Position numbers and translations under genes: made by a program
Assembly: GCA_902803365.1 (NCBI GenBank)
Contig: CADCPU010000467.1
Span: 1-6,303, forward strand
Direction: 5' to 3'
Source of the DNA: Oscillospiraceae bacterium
Lineage (GTDB): Bacteria > Bacillota_A > Clostridia > Saccharofermentanales > Saccharofermentanaceae
DNA length: 6,303 nucleotides
Part shown: positions 1 to 5,736 of the stretch, piece after piece
Layout: each line of letters starts with the position of its first letter
Numbering within the stretch: the first letter of the stretch is position 1
The notes under the pieces: model-generated
Databases searched by the model: none
What the model saw: the letters and a program-made list of their open reading frames with translations, nothing else
Told to the model about the DNA's origin: nothing

Positions 1-27
1 CTCAATGTAATTATCTATGTTGATCAT
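1..27 (-). CDS. Start of an unidentified gene (first 9 codons only)
   Basis: Only the first nine codons lie in the window, reading M-I-N-I-D-N-Y-I-E from the ATG at 27-25; the gene continues past base 1. The start is well supported. A purine-rich GAGGAGAGG stretch sits about 4-7 bases upstream of the ATG, and a TATAAT box lies about 30 bases upstream with a plausible -35. Nine residues are too few to identify a family. Because an intrinsic terminator separates it from the DUF4214 protein gene, it is probably its own transcription unit. Confidence 0.6.
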
Positions 28-57
28 ATTCCCTCTCCTCTGCTTTTTAGTTCAAGC

Positions 58-87
58 ATTATACACTAAATCTGATAATCGGGGCAA
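58..87 (-). promoter_or_regulatory. Promoter of the left-edge gene
   Basis: On the minus strand TTGCCC (87-82, 4 of 6 to the -35 consensus) is followed after 18 bases by a perfect TATAAT (63-58). The expected transcription start near base 51 gives a leader of about 24 bases that includes the GAGGAGAGG ribosome binding site. The -35 hexamer lies inside the T-rich tail of the preceding gene's terminator. Confidence 0.6.
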
Positions 88-120
88 AAGCAAAGGGCTG
101 TTCCATTTCTGAAACAGCCC
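81..120 (-). terminator. Intrinsic terminator after the DUF4214 surface protein gene
   Basis: In the minus-strand RNA, GGGCUGUUUC pairs with GGAACAGCCC around a 6-base AGAAAU loop, giving a 10-bp stem with one U-G wobble (120-95). It is followed by the T-rich TTTGCTTTTG (94-85). The wobble pair works only in the minus-strand transcript; the plus strand would have a C-A mismatch. This fits termination of the gene ending at 144, which lies 23 bases upstream of the stem. The U-tract is interrupted by GC, so efficiency may be below maximal. Confidence 0.8.
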
Positions 121-143
121 CCTCTCGTAATTCTTTTGATCGA

Positions 144-2051
144 TCAGGCAAAAGGAAGGATCCTTGCCTCAACGCATTTCTGAGTAAACTCGGGGCTTCT
201 GGTAAAACCGTATACAACACTCTCGCGAGTAGCTCCGGATGCCATAAGTCCAAGCCAGTATGCAGAACCTTCTGCATCTGCTTCACGGTTCATAAATGTA
301 GCATAGAGCCTGTTCAGATACTCCTGATCCGAGAGTTTATAGTTGATCATTTCAGCACTGAGGAAGAAAGAAGCTCCGACCTGTTCACCTGTAATGTTGA
401 AGTTTGCAAGTTCAGCAGCCCAATACTGCTTACCGTCTTCATCATAGTCACGTCCCATTGCTGTTGTGTACATACGCTCAACAAATGCGTATGTAAGATC
501 TGTAGGTTCGATATTCTTTGACGGCTTAAGTTCTCCACCCGAACGGATACCGTAAGAAGCACATGTGTCTGCCCACTCCTGTGAGTAGATGAATCCGTTT
601 GCAACTGTCGTACGATCCATAGTTCCCGAAGAGAGTTGAGCGAGCCAATAGTTCAAACCTGAATCATCAGCTTCACGACCGAAGAATGTCTTATAAAGGA
701 TCGATATAAACTCTGTATTTGATGTATTGCGGCTTACAAACTCATCACTGAAGATGAACATCTGAGCAACTTCAGCACCTGTGTTGTTGAAGTTATAGAG
801 CTGTTCAGACCAATACTTCTGACCGGCTTCCTCCGGCTCACGAGCAAGAACATACTCGTAGATCCTTCCTACAAAAGCCGAGATCTTATCATCGGATTCA
901 GGTGCAGTAGTCGGCGCTGCGGTTGGAGTAGGTGTAACTGCCATAGTAACGATCGGAGCATTTGGCTTTCTGAGCGTAAAGCCCTTCTCCTCTGATACTT
1001 CCCATACCTTCTCAAAATCCCATCCGAATTTGTTATATACATCAGGAGTATAGACTTCCTCGTTTAAGATCCTGGTAGCTGATTTATTACCCGGAGTCAA
1101 TGAATAGTTAACTCTGGTAAACATCAATGATTCAAGCAAATAGTTGTTTGTCAGCTTTGAGTATGGAGATATCGCATCTGTAAAAAAATACTCATTTTCG
1201 CCTTCAACATTGAATTTATCATACAGAGCCACACAGTTCGTTACTTCTCCATCTCCCGATGCAACGATACCGCCAAAATACATATATCCGTTATCATTAC
1301 TTATTTTGTACTCACCCTTAGAATAGCAATTCTTAACTACAGAATTACGATTCCAAGCTGCGATTCCGGCAACCATCGTATTTGCACATTCTGCATATCC
1401 ATATGCTTTGATATTCGCATAACAGTCAGTTACCTTAGAATTTTCAAGAACACCGAATGCAGAAGCTCTGGCATAAGCATTACCGGATGCGCACGACCGC
1501 AAATTTCCCGTAACAAAACAACGCTCGATCGTGGAATCCCAAGCTTCACCTGCCAAACCTCCGACCATACAGAATTTATAATCACCCTGGTCCAAAGCGT
1601 AAAGATATCCTTCAATATCAACGCCTGTTACACCGAGATCTTTGACCGTAGCTCCCTTGAGCACAGAGAACAATCCGACACTGAGCGGATCCTGTCCGAC
1701 CCTGCGAAGATGCTTATCATATACATACTTAATATTTTTGATCTCGTATCCGTTTCCGTCAAATGTACCTGTAAAAGGGTTATCATTCGTTCCGATCGGT
1801 GTCCACTCAACTCCGTTCAGATCAATATCATTACCAAGCACATAATCACCTGACAGATTATTACGAACGATATCAAGATCTTCAACAGTATACAGAACCG
1901 TTCTGCCGTCATTTGCAACGGCACTGTTCTTCATGATCCGCGGGCCGGTAGCTGCATTGACAATCGAAGTACTGCAATTGCCTGCAATAATCGAAGCCAT
2001 TATTCCCGCTATGGCAACAACTCCAATCAGTTTCGATAGATTTCTTTTCAT
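144..2051 (-). CDS. Secreted GLUG-like beta-helix protein with two tandem DUF4214 modules
   Basis: This 635-residue protein is predicted to be exported and act at the cell surface or outside. Residues 1-34 form a signal peptide (K-R-N-x-K, hydrophobic core, likely cleavage after V-N-A at 33). An Asn precedes Cys26, so it is not a clear lipobox. Residues about 54-110 resemble the opening of GLUG/M26-type beta-helix proteins (D-I-D-L-N, W-T-P-I-G, F-D-G-N-G). Residues about 160-310 hold rungs with GGLAG-like turns and a repeated V-x-(D/N)-C-Y pattern. A Pro/Thr linker spans about 372-385. Two DUF4214 modules follow (about 391-502 and 520-632), each with two R-E-(A/P/Y)-(D/E)-x-x-G-x-x-Y-W-type half-repeats. 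The start has GGAGG (2065-2061) 9 bases upstream. It has its own promoter and terminator, so it is probably monocistronic. The molecular function is unknown; adhesion or glycan contact is only a guess. No catalytic motif was seen. Confidence 0.85.
   Translation of the reverse strand: MKRNLSKLIGVVAIAGIMASIIAGNCSTSIVNAATGPRIMKNSAVANDGRTVLYTVEDLDIVRNNLSGDYVLGNDIDLNGVEWTPIGTNDNPFTGTFDGNGYEIKNIKYVYDKHLRRVGQDPLSVGLFSVLKGATVKDLGVTGVDIEGYLYALDQGDYKFCMVGGLAGEAWDSTIERCFVTGNLRSCASGNAYARASAFGVLENSKVTDCYANIKAYGYAECANTMVAGIAAWNRNSVVKNCYSKGEYKISNDNGYMYFGGIVASGDGEVTNCVALYDKFNVEGENEYFFTDAISPYSKLTNNYLLESLMFTRVNYSLTPGNKSATRILNEEVYTPDVYNKFGWDFEKVWEVSEEKGFTLRKPNAPIVTMAVTPTPTAAPTTAPESDDKISAFVGRIYEYVLAREPEEAGQKYWSEQLYNFNNTGAEVAQMFIFSDEFVSRNTSNTEFISILYKTFFGREADDSGLNYWLAQLSSGTMDRTTVANGFIYSQEWADTCASYGIRSGGELKPSKNIEPTDLTYAFVERMYTTAMGRDYDEDGKQYWAAELANFNITGEQVGASFFLSAEMINYKLSDQEYLNRLYATFMNREADAEGSAYWLGLMASGATRESVVYGFTRSPEFTQKCVEARILPFA
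156..881 (-). repeat. Coding duplication: two DUF4214 modules
   Basis: Residues about 391-502 and 520-632 of the surface protein align end to end with a period of about 129 residues. Both begin A-F-V-x-R-(I/M)-Y, share G-x-(K/Q)-Y-W and F-N-x-T-G early, and share N-R-E-A-D or G-R-E-A-D, Y-W-L and a final C-x-x-x-(G/R)-I later. Each module is itself a pair of about 55-residue half-repeats, so the region is a four-unit array. The copies differ considerably at the residue level, which points to an old duplication. Confidence 0.75.
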
Positions 2052-2138
2052 AAACCTCTGCCTCCATTTTGGTTAATAATGTAATGAGACTATGGAAACG
2101 TCCATTTATCACAAATCTATGATACTCTTTGATTTTTT
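2052..2138 (-). promoter_or_regulatory. Leader of the surface protein gene with two small hairpins
   Basis: If the TATAAT at 2150-2145 is used, the leader is about 87 bases. It contains two short inverted repeats: TATCA/TGATA arms with an 8-base loop (2124-2107), and a perfect ATGGA-CGTT-TCCAT stem-loop (2105-2092). GGAGG at 2065-2061 is the ribosome binding site. I do not recognise a known riboswitch. The 5-bp stems are weak and may be chance. Confidence 0.3.
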
Positions 2139-2144
2139 TGTTGC

Positions 2145-2173
2145 ATTATACAAAGTGAAGAATTCACAGAAAA
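2145..2173 (-). promoter_or_regulatory. Promoter of the surface protein gene, spacer holds an inverted repeat
   Basis: A perfect TATAAT on the minus strand (2150-2145) has a 17-base spacer to a weak TTTTCT -35 (2173-2168). Thirteen of the spacer's 17 bases form the inverted repeat GTGAA-TTC-TTCAC (2167-2155). A poor -35 with a dyad in the spacer is typical of a regulated promoter, but the regulator is not identifiable from the sequence. Confidence 0.5.
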
Positions 2174-2213
2174 ATAACACTCCACTACAGCTATGCCGAA
2201 CCGACTCCGTAAA

Positions 2214-2711
2214 CTATCTCGTGATCACCATATTACAGCGTCCCCAGGCTTCATCCCCATATATGAAAGCACCGGGATCCGTCTTGCGTTCCTTAAATCC
2301 TGCGCCTTCGTAGCACCTTCTGGCTCTAGGATTTTCAGTAAAGACATTCAGCTGCACCGCGTCAGCCTTTGTGTGCTCGAAAACACGCTTTACGGCCAAA
2401 CTGATCATCTGCTTTCCCAAGCCTTTGCCGCGCTTATTCGGATCCACCATTACGAACTTGAACATGCCTTCATTAGTCGTCTGATTAAGTGAGAAACAGA
2501 AAAAACCTTCCACATTCTCTTCATCATCCACAGCCACAAACGGTCTGTCTCCAAAGCGCTCGGAAATGTCAGTCAGCAGTTTGTCAAGGCTCTCTCTTTG
2601 AAGCGGAAATGCCGTGAGATTGGCACACCACATGGCATGTGTCCTCTCATCAGTTATCCATGTAGAGATCGCTCCAAAATCTTTATCAGCATCATATGCT
2701 CGTATCTTCAT
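2214..2711 (-). CDS. GNAT-family N-acetyltransferase (RimI-like fold)
   Basis: This 165-residue cytoplasmic protein should transfer an acetyl group from acetyl-CoA to an amine; the acceptor is unknown. Motif A is seen as R94-G-K-G-L-G99 after a V-M-V-D-P strand, which is the acetyl-CoA pyrophosphate loop. Motif B is seen as N-P-R-A-R-R-C-Y (127-134) followed by G-A-G-F, with Tyr134 in the usual general-acid position. I start at the ATG at 2711. GGAGGG lies 4 bases before it, and the M-K-I-R-x-Y opening is typical of GNATs. An in-frame TTG at 2726 would add five residues but lacks its own ribosome binding site. It is the last gene of the operon, 11 bases after the DUF4304 gene's stop. No convincing terminator follows in the 162-base gap. 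Confidence 0.85.
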   Translation of the reverse strand: MKIRAYDADKDFGAISTWITDERTHAMWCANLTAFPLQRESLDKLLTDISERFGDRPFVAVDDEENVEGFFCFSLNQTTNEGMFKFVMVDPNKRGKGLGKQMISLAVKRVFEHTKADAVQLNVFTENPRARRCYEGAGFKERKTDPGAFIYGDEAWGRCNMVITR

Positions 2712-2715
2712 TGAT

Positions 2716-2721
2716 CCCTCC
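2716..2721 (-). promoter_or_regulatory. Ribosome binding site that fixes the second GNAT start
   Basis: GGAGGG sits directly after the upstream TGA stop and 4 bases before the ATG at 2711. It decides between that ATG and the in-frame TTG at 2726, which would place this motif inside the coding region. Confidence 0.75.
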
Positions 2722-2722
2722 G

Positions 2723-3343
2723 TCAAAACAGCTTCGCAGGCAACTTTAACGTCACTCTGTTTACTTCGATAATATCGCTTCTGTCTACGTTGTCATCCAG
2801 CGATTCAAGCCAAGCTTGCTGCGTAGCGTTCAATCGTCCTCCATATGCTTCGCGTCTCTTGGCAATGGACAGTAATTCCTGCTTTAAAACATCAGTCGAA
2901 GCATGCTCTTCAAACCACGGGATGAGTAATGCATCTATAGCCTGCATGACATTAGTAAATGAGATGTCAGCTTTGGCTTCATCTGAATAATCCCACCATA
3001 CATCCCTGCCGCATATCAACATGCCCAATCTGCCGGAAATATCAAATGAGAAAATACTATGCTCTACGATAAGCGTAGTCAGAGCATAATTAACCGTGAA
3101 AGTCTTTGAACCATAATGTTCCTTCTGAAGATCAATATATTCCAAGACATCGAGTTGATTCTTCCTTAAGAAAGAGTTGGTTTTATACTTTGCAAAACCA
3201 CGCTCTTTCAAAAAAGCAACCAATTGCTTTTTATGGAGTTTAAATGCTTCCTCCGCCGCGTCCTTATCGATCAGGAGCATATCTTCATCGGAGCGGATCG
3301 CGCCGGGCATATTCCCCTGCAAGACAAAATCTTTCTCACTCAT
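2723..3343 (-). CDS. DUF4304-family protein of unknown function
   Basis: This 206-residue protein has no signal peptide or membrane segment. Residues about 38-120 match the pattern I associate with DUF4304: a long helix, then G-F-x-K-x-x-N-S-F-L-R (49-60), D-V-L-E-Y-I-x-L-Q-K (65-74), a F-T-V-N-Y strand (82-86), then R-L-G (105-107) and W-W-D-Y (116-119). The C-terminal part includes a W-F pair (143-144) and a charged helical stretch. The biochemical role of the family is unknown and no catalytic residues are evident. Its ATG overlaps the stop of the preceding GNAT gene by 4 bases (ATGA), implying translational coupling. A modest GAGG lies 8 bases upstream. The family call rests on remembered motifs, not a search. 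Confidence 0.7.
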   Translation of the reverse strand: MSEKDFVLQGNMPGAIRSDEDMLLIDKDAAEEAFKLHKKQLVAFLKERGFAKYKTNSFLRKNQLDVLEYIDLQKEHYGSKTFTVNYALTTLIVEHSIFSFDISGRLGMLICGRDVWWDYSDEAKADISFTNVMQAIDALLIPWFEEHASTDVLKQELLSIAKRREAYGGRLNATQQAWLESLDDNVDRSDIIEVNRVTLKLPAKLF

Positions 3344-3777
3344 AGTTCAAGCCTCAACTCTTCCATATTGTTCTCTAGAAGCCCCGTCTCTTTAAAGCCG
3401 ACAGACAGATAGAGATGCTTTGCAACACTATTACCCGGAGTTACGCCCGTAAAGATCTCTTTGACATCGAATGACTTCTTAAGGAAATCTATTCCGAGCT
3501 TAAGCGCGTCTCTTCCGTAACCTTTGTGTTGATGATCCTTGTCGATAAGAAGCTTCCACAAAGTGTAATACTGCTTTGCTTCGTAGTAGCCCATCATGAT
3601 AAATCCGACTGCCTTGTCATCATCATAAACAACGAATGGGAACGCATTGCCTTTATAGGCATAAGCTTGAGCGAGCGAATCCGATACAGTGGATACATAC
3701 CTCCGCTGATCATCGTTCACTCGAAGCGCCAATACCTCTTCAAGATTATCGGGTGTGATGTTTTCTAATCTGATCAT
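3340..3777 (-). CDS. GNAT acetyltransferase resembling spermine/spermidine (diamine) acetyltransferases
   Basis: At 145 residues it matches the size and layout of Bacillus BltD/PaiA-type polyamine acetyltransferases. The N-terminus I-T-P-D-N-x-E-E-V-L-x-L-x-V-x-x-x-Q is close to what I recall of BltD. A strand ending V-G-F-I-M-M-G-Y-Y follows. The acetyl-CoA loop is Q83-H-K-G-Y-G88, and Tyr123 in N-S-V-A-K-H-L-Y (116-123) before S-V-G-F is the likely general acid. It would acetylate a polyamine or similar amine in the cytoplasm; the substrate is inferred. It follows the hydrolase gene by 32 bases and overlaps the DUF4304 gene by 4. The ATG has no Shine-Dalgarno sequence, and stops TAA-TGA-TAA lie in frame just upstream, so no other start is possible near the conserved N-terminus. 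Confidence 0.85.
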   Translation of the reverse strand: MIRLENITPDNLEEVLALRVNDDQRRYVSTVSDSLAQAYAYKGNAFPFVVYDDDKAVGFIMMGYYEAKQYYTLWKLLIDKDHQHKGYGRDALKLGIDFLKKSFDVKEIFTGVTPGNSVAKHLYLSVGFKETGLLENNMEELRLEL

Positions 3778-3783
3778 AGGATC

Positions 3784-3813
3784 ATTTTATCATTATGTTG
3801 CGTAAATGCTCAA
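3784..3813 (-). promoter_or_regulatory. Possible internal promoter giving a leaderless GNAT transcript
   Basis: On the minus strand TTGAGC (3813-3808), 18 bases, then TAAAAT (3789-3784) lies directly before the ATG at 3777, with six bases between the -10 and the ATG. The expected start would fall on or beside the A of the ATG. The -35 overlaps the stop of the hydrolase gene. The match is moderate and such boxes occur by chance in AT-rich gaps. Confidence 0.35.
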
Positions 3814-4784
3814 TCGAAGATCGGCTCTACATACTTCTTTATGAAATCTATCCTGTCCTTTGCACGCGGCTTAAATGTCGCAGTACTTGCAACTACCATG
3901 TTTCTATCCCTGCTGACATAGATTATGTTGCCGCCGTCACCCATCGCAGCAAAACCGTCTTCGTCTTGGGCAAGCCACCACAGATACCCGTAGCCGATAT
4001 CGATCCTGTTCCATCTGCTGTGCTCAGTGGTGCTCTCCTTCATCCAGTTTTCGGATACGAGGCGCTTACCTTCCCACACACCATCGTTAAGGCACATCTG
4101 ACCGATCTTGGCCATATCGACCGGTGACAGCGTAAGTCCCCATCCTGCTGTGTGAACGCCGGTAGGACCTGCGACCCATCCGCTGATATCATCAGCCTTA
4201 TAAAATTCCATCTGCTCTTCCTTATCCTTAAATGTGATATCACCTTCTACATTTATCCCCAAAGGCGAAAAGAGATTCTCACGTGCAAACTCCAGAACTG
4301 ACTTACCCGTCGCTTTTACGAGTATTCCTGACAGGACATCCGGTCCAATGATGGGCGCATACCTGAATTCACCGATCTTCCCTCTGCCGCCAAGCTTATC
4401 AAGAGAGAACTTGACCCAATCTGGACTCGTAAAGTACTTAACATAAGGATTGAACTTGTACTTATACGGCACTGTCATCGTGAGCATGTCCCTGATGGTG
4501 ATCTCGGGCAGCAGTTTCTCACCTCTCTTGACGGTATATTCCGGATAGAACTCCAAGACTTTCTGATCGACGTTCCTGATAAGTCCCTTGTCTATCGCGA
4601 TACCGAACAAGAGCGAGATTATACTCTTGGTCGCAGAGAAGATATGTATGCGGTTCGCTTCGCTGTAACCCTCGAAGTATTTCTCGTACACCATAGAGCC
4701 GTCCTTATATATGACAAGTCCTGTCATGTTGTCATAGTCTTCCCTGACTGCACTTTCCATCAGCCTGATCTTATCCTGATCCAT
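3810..4784 (-). CDS. Serine beta-lactamase-like hydrolase (class C / EstB-type family)
   Basis: This 324-residue protein belongs to the serine beta-lactamase / penicillin-binding-protein-like superfamily, which includes esterases, peptidases and amide hydrolases. The nucleophile motif S-x-x-K is S50-A-T-K53, in the typical H-I-F-S-A-T-K-S context. The T-I-R-D-M-L-T-M-T helix (96-104) is characteristic. The second motif aligns at Y142-A-P144, so the usual Asn of Y-x-N is replaced. The C-terminal strand carries M-G-D-G-G-N (281-286) in place of the K-T-G box. No signal peptide is visible, so it should be cytoplasmic, unlike true beta-lactamases; resistance to beta-lactams should not be assumed. 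A near-perfect AAGGAGG lies 5 bases upstream of the ATG. The gene starts 30 bases after the MerR gene and is probably co-transcribed with it. Confidence 0.85.
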   Translation of the reverse strand: MDQDKIRLMESAVREDYDNMTGLVIYKDGSMVYEKYFEGYSEANRIHIFSATKSIISLLFGIAIDKGLIRNVDQKVLEFYPEYTVKRGEKLLPEITIRDMLTMTVPYKYKFNPYVKYFTSPDWVKFSLDKLGGRGKIGEFRYAPIIGPDVLSGILVKATGKSVLEFARENLFSPLGINVEGDITFKDKEEQMEFYKADDISGWVAGPTGVHTAGWGLTLSPVDMAKIGQMCLNDGVWEGKRLVSENWMKESTTEHSRWNRIDIGYGYLWWLAQDEDGFAAMGDGGNIIYVSRDRNMVVASTATFKPRAKDRIDFIKKYVEPIFD

Positions 4785-4814
4785 AGGTTCCTCCTTATGA
4801 GTTGTATTGAATTG

Positions 4815-5636
4815 TTATCGTATCTTCTTTACGGGGTAATAGACTTCCGTTATGTTGTCTGCCGGGCTTTTCACCTGCGACGGATCGGTCACATAGACTT
4901 CAAAGAGAGCATTGGTATTCTTGTAGCCCTCGCGCTCCGCCCATTCCGTCTGCTTGGTATAGACCGACGAAAGCTCGGTATATTCACCGCGAACGACTGT
5001 CTTTAGACACAGCCCCGGCTCAAAATCCCTGGTGCCTGTTACATACTCACTGATCGGTATCGCAAACTCGATATCAAGTCCGGCAGGCGTGAATTCGGAG
5101 CTGTGAAACAGCACCATGGGCGCGCCTGTCATGGTGAGCCTGTCGACCGCTATCCTCTTAAAGAGCTTCTCATAGCACTTGGAGTATTCCGCCGGCATAT
5201 CCTGAAGCGGAACATTCTTCCTGATATAAAGGAGGTTCATCTTAGGGACATCAGCGAGTTTAACGTCGATATCGTCCATATAGGCCATGACGGACTTGCC
5301 GTTTTCGATGGCGGAGATGTCATTATCAAGTTGAGCCAGGAGCCTGTCATATTCGCGCATCTGCTGCTCAAGTTCGCTCTTCTTGCGCGAAAAAGCTTCG
5401 TGAAGACTGTCATCCTTCTCCCCGGACTCCATGAATGCCCTGATCTCATCCAGCGAGAAAGAATATGACTTCAAACGGTTGATGAACAGCATCTGCTCAA
5501 GCTGCTCGATCGCATAGTAACGATATCCGTTCTCAGGATCGATCTCACTCGGCTTCAACAGTCCGATCTCGTCGTAATAACGAAGTGTCTTTGTAGACAC
5601 CTTGCAGATGTTCGAAAATTCTCCGATCGAAAGCAT
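4815..5636 (-). CDS. MerR-family regulator with GyrI/BmrR-like ligand-binding domain
   Basis: This 273-residue DNA-binding activator is of the BmrR/BltR type. Residues 1-70 are a MerR winged helix-turn-helix: I-G-E-F-S (4-8), K-T-L-R-Y-Y-D-E-I-G-L-L (16-27), N-G-Y-R-Y-Y (36-41). Residues about 74-112 form the dimerising coiled coil. Residues about 120-273 look like a GyrI-like effector-binding domain, with D-I-E-F-A-I-P-I (188-195), G-E-Y-T (217-220), E-W-A-E-R-E-G-Y (231-238), F-E-V-Y (245-248) and a closing T-E-V-Y-Y-P. Glu246 may match the acidic residue that binds cationic drugs in BmrR (inference). AAGGAGG lies 5 bases before the ATG. Its own upstream region carries a MerR-type operator, so autoregulation and control of the downstream hydrolase and acetyltransferase genes are likely. 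Confidence 0.9.
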   Translation of the reverse strand: MLSIGEFSNICKVSTKTLRYYDEIGLLKPSEIDPENGYRYYAIEQLEQMLFINRLKSYSFSLDEIRAFMESGEKDDSLHEAFSRKKSELEQQMREYDRLLAQLDNDISAIENGKSVMAYMDDIDVKLADVPKMNLLYIRKNVPLQDMPAEYSKCYEKLFKRIAVDRLTMTGAPMVLFHSSEFTPAGLDIEFAIPISEYVTGTRDFEPGLCLKTVVRGEYTELSSVYTKQTEWAEREGYKNTNALFEVYVTDPSQVKSPADNITEVYYPVKKIR

Positions 5637-5657
5637 ACCGACCTCCTTGATGCCTAC

Positions 5658-5688
5658 AGTATAAACCTTCCCGTAAGGTAAAGGTCAA
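5658..5688 (-). promoter_or_regulatory. MerR-type promoter and operator (19-base spacer with central dyad)
   Basis: On the minus strand TTGACC (5688-5683) is separated by 19 bases from TATACT (5663-5658). The overlong spacer is the hallmark of promoters that MerR proteins activate by DNA distortion. The inverted repeat ACCTT-ACGGG-AAGGT (5679-5665) sits within one base of the spacer centre. The predicted start near 5651 leaves a very short leader before the AAGGAGG at 5648-5642. The first gene read is the MerR-family regulator itself. Confidence 0.85.
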
Positions 5689-5711
5689 GGGGATCATTCA
5701 AAAACGGGATT

Positions 5712-5722
5712 TAACAATGTTA
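5712..5722. repeat. Short perfect palindrome upstream of the MerR promoter
   Basis: TAACA-A-TGTTA is an 11-base inverted repeat about 24 bases upstream of the MerR-type -35, between it and the EAL gene's stop. It could be an accessory operator. It has no T-tract, so it is not a terminator for the EAL gene. At this length in AT-rich DNA, chance is a real alternative. Confidence 0.3.
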
Positions 5723-5736
5723 CAAACACAGTATTA

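Noticed and set aside
59..286. Minus-strand 75-codon open frame over the end of the surface protein gene
   Set aside because: It overlaps the DUF4214 coding region in another frame and runs through the terminator hairpin, with no recognisable domain.
1974..2047. Lipoprotein signal at Cys26 of the surface protein
   Set aside because: The residues before the Cys are I-A-G-N, so the small residue required directly before Cys is replaced by Asn. An ordinary signal peptidase I site after V-N-A fits better.
2052..2138. Riboswitch (such as a cyclic-di-GMP sensor) in the surface protein leader
   Set aside because: This was attractive because an EAL gene is nearby, but the leader holds only two weak 5-bp hairpins and none of the conserved GEMM core bases.
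2174..2213. Intrinsic terminator after the second GNAT gene
   Set aside because: A T-rich TTATTTTT is present on the minus strand, but no stable stem precedes it.
3795..4127. Plus-strand 110-codon open frame
   Set aside because: It is antisense to the conserved C-terminal half of the hydrolase, with no domain signal.
4644..5006. Plus-strand 120-codon open frame
   Set aside because: It is antisense to the hydrolase start, the intergenic gap and the MerR end. It has no convincing ribosome binding site, and its sequence looks like a complement shadow.
5103..5468. Plus-strand 121-codon open frame antisense to the MerR gene
   Set aside because: It lies fully opposite a clear MerR/GyrI protein and its translation shows no family features.
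5689..5736. Intrinsic terminator after the EAL gene
   Set aside because: A TTTTTG run and a small palindrome exist, but the palindrome has no adjacent GC-rich stem and T-tract in the right order.
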